Positions 5,687 through 6,708 of a DNA stretch of 6,708 nucleotides are shown one piece after another. Both the position numbers and the translations under genes were made by a program. Positions within the stretch are counted from its first letter, which is position 1; each line of letters begins with the position of its first letter. This DNA comes from Nanobdellota archaeon (GTDB lineage: Archaea > Nanobdellota > Nanobdellia > SCGC-AAA011-G17 > GW2011-AR17). The notes below the pieces were generated by a model, which was not told the DNA's origin, did not search any database, and saw only the letters and a program-made list of their open reading frames with translations. The stretch spans positions 1 to 6,708 of the forward strand of contig JADHVA010000038.1 in the NCBI GenBank assembly GCA_016784245.1, in the 5' to 3' direction.

Positions 5687-5693
5687 AAGGAGA
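5687..5693 (+). promoter_or_regulatory. Shine-Dalgarno of the 88-aa gene
   Basis: AAGGAGA ends five bases before the ATG at 5699 and fixes that start. It makes this one of the few genes here with a clear ribosome binding site. Confidence 0.65.
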
Positions 5694-5698
5694 AAAAA

Positions 5699-5965
5699 AT
5701 GATAGGAAACATATATGATGAATTCCAAGACTGGAAAGTAGGATTAGTAGAAAGGTGGAAAGAGAAAAATCTAGAAAATAAGAGAACAGTATCACTTCAG
5801 AGAATACTAAGTGAAAGTGATCTAGATATAACAGATGTAGATTGGCTAAGACTCATAGTTCGACAAAGAATAATAGTCTATGACAAATTTGTAAAAAGTG
5901 AATATTTCTTTAGTGAAGGTGGTTCTGGAGGAGATATTGAAACAAGAAAATACAATAGATCATGA
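5699..5965 (+). CDS. Small protein of unknown function, 88 aa
   Basis: I do not recognise this protein. It is soluble, with no signal peptide or membrane helix. It begins with a charged, Trp-containing helix (MIGNIYDEFQDWKVGLVERW, 1-20), then a stretch that could be a small helical bundle or HTH-like unit (TVSLQRILSESDLDITDVDW, 30-49; LRLIVRQRIIVYDKFV, 50-65), and a Gly/Ser linker-like tail (SEGGSGGDI, 72-80). An upstream TATA box and an AAGGAGA Shine-Dalgarno five bases before the ATG support it as a real gene. Seven of its eight Ile codons are ATA, whereas bud32 uses ATA about once in two dozen, so its codon use differs from the left half of the window. It lies 49 bp before maf and may be co-transcribed with it, and it diverges from the TrmB-family regulator. 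Confidence 0.65.
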   Translation: MIGNIYDEFQDWKVGLVERWKEKNLENKRTVSLQRILSESDLDITDVDWLRLIVRQRIIVYDKFVKSEYFFSEGGSGGDIETRKYNRS

Positions 5966-5989
5966 ATAGACATAAAGAGAAAAGATAAA

Positions 5990-5997
5990 TTTAAAAA
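5990..5997 (+). promoter_or_regulatory. Possible TATA box of maf
   Basis: TTTAAAAA within an A-rich stretch is centred 21.5 bp before the ATG at 6015 and 27.5 bp before the in-frame ATG at 6021. The second distance fits the spacing seen at the other genes, so a leaderless maf starting at 6021 is possible. In this A-rich context the box could be chance. Confidence 0.35.
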
Positions 5998-6014
5998 GAG
6001 AAGGTAAAGGAAAA

Positions 6015-6599
6015 ATGAATATGAAAAGAGTAATACTAGCATCAGGAAGTCCTAGGAGATTTGAGTTACTGGGAAGTGTGTTAGAAAACTTCGAAGTAAT
6101 ACCTAGTAAGTACGAAGAAGATATGACTCTAGACATGAGTCCTTCAGAATTAGTGAAGTTCCTAGCTAAAGGAAAAGCTGATGAAGTGGCAAGTAGAGAA
6201 AAAGGAATAATCATCGGAGCTGATACAATAGTAGAACTTAATGGAAAAATAATTGGAAAACCAAAAAGTGAAGATGAAGCAAGAAATACACTAAAGGCAC
6301 TTTCAAATAATTCACACCATGTGTACACAGGAATAACAATTATAGATACAGAAAATAATAAAGAGATCATAGATTTTGATAAAACAGAAATTATCTTTAA
6401 AGAATTAAGTAATGAAGAAATTGATAAATATATAGAAAGCGGAGAACCAATGGATAAAGCAGGAGCTTATGGAATCCAAGGTTTAGCAAAAAGTTTTATC
6501 TTAGAATACAAAGGATCATATAACAACATAGTAGGACTACCAATTAAAAAAGTGAAAGAACATTTGATTAGTTTAGGAGTATCAAATGAGAGGAACTAA
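6015..6599 (+). CDS. maf: Maf-family nucleoside triphosphate pyrophosphatase (YhdE type)
   Basis: Maf proteins hydrolyse NTPs to NMP and pyrophosphate, clearing modified or excess pyrimidine nucleotides; the YhdE subgroup prefers dTTP/UTP. The 194-aa protein is full length and has the family motifs: LASGSPRR (8-15), GADTIV with the catalytic Asp (68-73, D70), GKP (81-83), HVYTG (102-106), EPMDKAGAYGIQG (144-156) and the closing NNIVGLP (170-176). The KAGAYGIQG block is the YhdE-type form, which supports dTTP/UTP specificity by family inference. The start is uncertain by two codons. ATG 6015 follows AAGG-like bases at 6006-6010, while ATG 6021 lies 27.5 bp after a possible TATA box and also gives the usual MKRVILAS beginning. 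The 3' end overlaps the next gene by 14 bp, implying co-transcription. Confidence 0.95.
   Translation: MNMKRVILASGSPRRFELLGSVLENFEVIPSKYEEDMTLDMSPSELVKFLAKGKADEVASREKGIIIGADTIVELNGKIIGKPKSEDEARNTLKALSNNSHHVYTGITIIDTENNKEIIDFDKTEIIFKELSNEEIDKYIESGEPMDKAGAYGIQGLAKSFILEYKGSYNNIVGLPIKKVKEHLISLGVSNERN
6575..6579 (+). promoter_or_regulatory. Shine-Dalgarno of the thioesterase gene inside maf
   Basis: AGGAG lies six bases before the ATG at 6586, within the last codons of maf. A Shine-Dalgarno at an overlapping downstream gene fits translation from a shared maf transcript. Confidence 0.7.
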
Positions 6600-6708
6600 A
6601 ATAAGTATTCCAGTAAGACCATGGGATATTGATAAATTTGAACATTTGAATAATGCAAGATACCACATATATTATTATGAAGGAAGAAAAGAATTAGAAA
6701 AAAAATAT
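6586..6708 (+). CDS. Hotdog-fold (4HBT) acyl-CoA thioesterase, N-terminal 41 codons
   Basis: The frame runs from ATG 6586 off the right edge, giving 41 residues. The block PVRPWDIDKFEHLNNARY (9-26), followed by a Tyr-rich helix and EGRKELEKK, matches the start of 4-hydroxybenzoyl-CoA thioesterase-like proteins (YbgC/FadM type). In these, a strand with R..D.D..GH.NN..Y holds the active-site Asp and begins the long central hotdog helix. Here a Glu-His (EH) replaces the usual Gly-His. The substrate would be an acyl-CoA thioester, but which one cannot be told. The start overlaps maf by 14 bp in another frame and has an AGGAG six bases upstream, so the two genes are very likely co-transcribed. Two thirds or more of the protein lies outside the window. 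Confidence 0.85.
   Translation, partial: MRGTKISIPVRPWDIDKFEHLNNARYHIYYYEGRKELEKKY

Noticed and set aside
5960..6370. A 136-aa hydrophobic-looking frame on the - strand over maf
   Set aside because: It is antisense to conserved Maf motifs. Its Ser/Leu/Ile/Phe richness is what reversed Lys/Glu/Asp-rich coding sequence gives, so it is not a real membrane protein.
1..6708. CRISPR arrays, tRNA/rRNA genes, insertion sequences, attachment sites
   Set aside because: I saw no regularly spaced repeats, no tRNA-like cloverleaf with a T-loop consensus, no transposase motifs and no long inverted or direct repeats. Gaps between genes are all under about 120 bp.

Overview
This is a densely packed, AT-rich (roughly 70% A+T) archaeal chromosomal segment carrying mostly housekeeping genes. 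The archaeal assignment rests on four things: an archaeal-type SRP54/FtsY pair, a stand-alone Bud32 (KEOPS) kinase, a TrmB-family regulator, and TATA boxes placed about 26-27 bp before the start codons of several genes, as expected for leaderless archaeal transcripts. Compact proteins, very short intergenic spaces and the FtsY sequence style suggest a DPANN lineage (Woesearchaeota/Pacearchaeota-like). That is an inference from protein style, not a database result.

Layout, left to right. (1) 1-671, the C-terminal part of tRNA pseudouridine synthase TruD, cut by the window edge. (2) 707-3620, a protein-targeting block: ftsY (SRP receptor), a three-helix DUF4870/Tic20-like membrane protein, and srp54, all on the + strand and each with its own TATA box. 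(3) 3617-4204, a - strand gene of unknown function whose stop codon interlocks with that of srp54. (4) 4260-4853, bud32, divergent from the unknown gene across a 55-bp gap holding one palindromic TTTATAAA box. (5) 4850-5584, a - strand TrmB-family regulator whose stop codon interlocks with that of bud32. (6) 5699-6708, a + strand group: an unrecognised 88-aa protein, a Maf/YhdE-type nucleotide pyrophosphatase, and the first 41 codons of a hotdog-fold (4HBT) thioesterase overlapping the end of maf.

Functionally, srp54 and ftsY encode the two GTPases of co-translational membrane targeting, with a small membrane protein between them. truD and bud32 both act on tRNA (pseudouridine and t6A). The TrmB regulator lies divergently next to the 88-aa/maf/thioesterase group and could control it or itself. 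No tRNA, rRNA, CRISPR, insertion sequence or long repeat was seen, and there is no gene-free stretch over 300 bases.

No clear new multi-gene system is visible. The most interesting points are the shared symmetric promoter, the near-constant TATA-to-start spacing that re-sets several starts, two convergent pairs with interlocked stop codons, the membrane protein between ftsY and srp54, and two proteins I cannot assign (195 and 88 aa).
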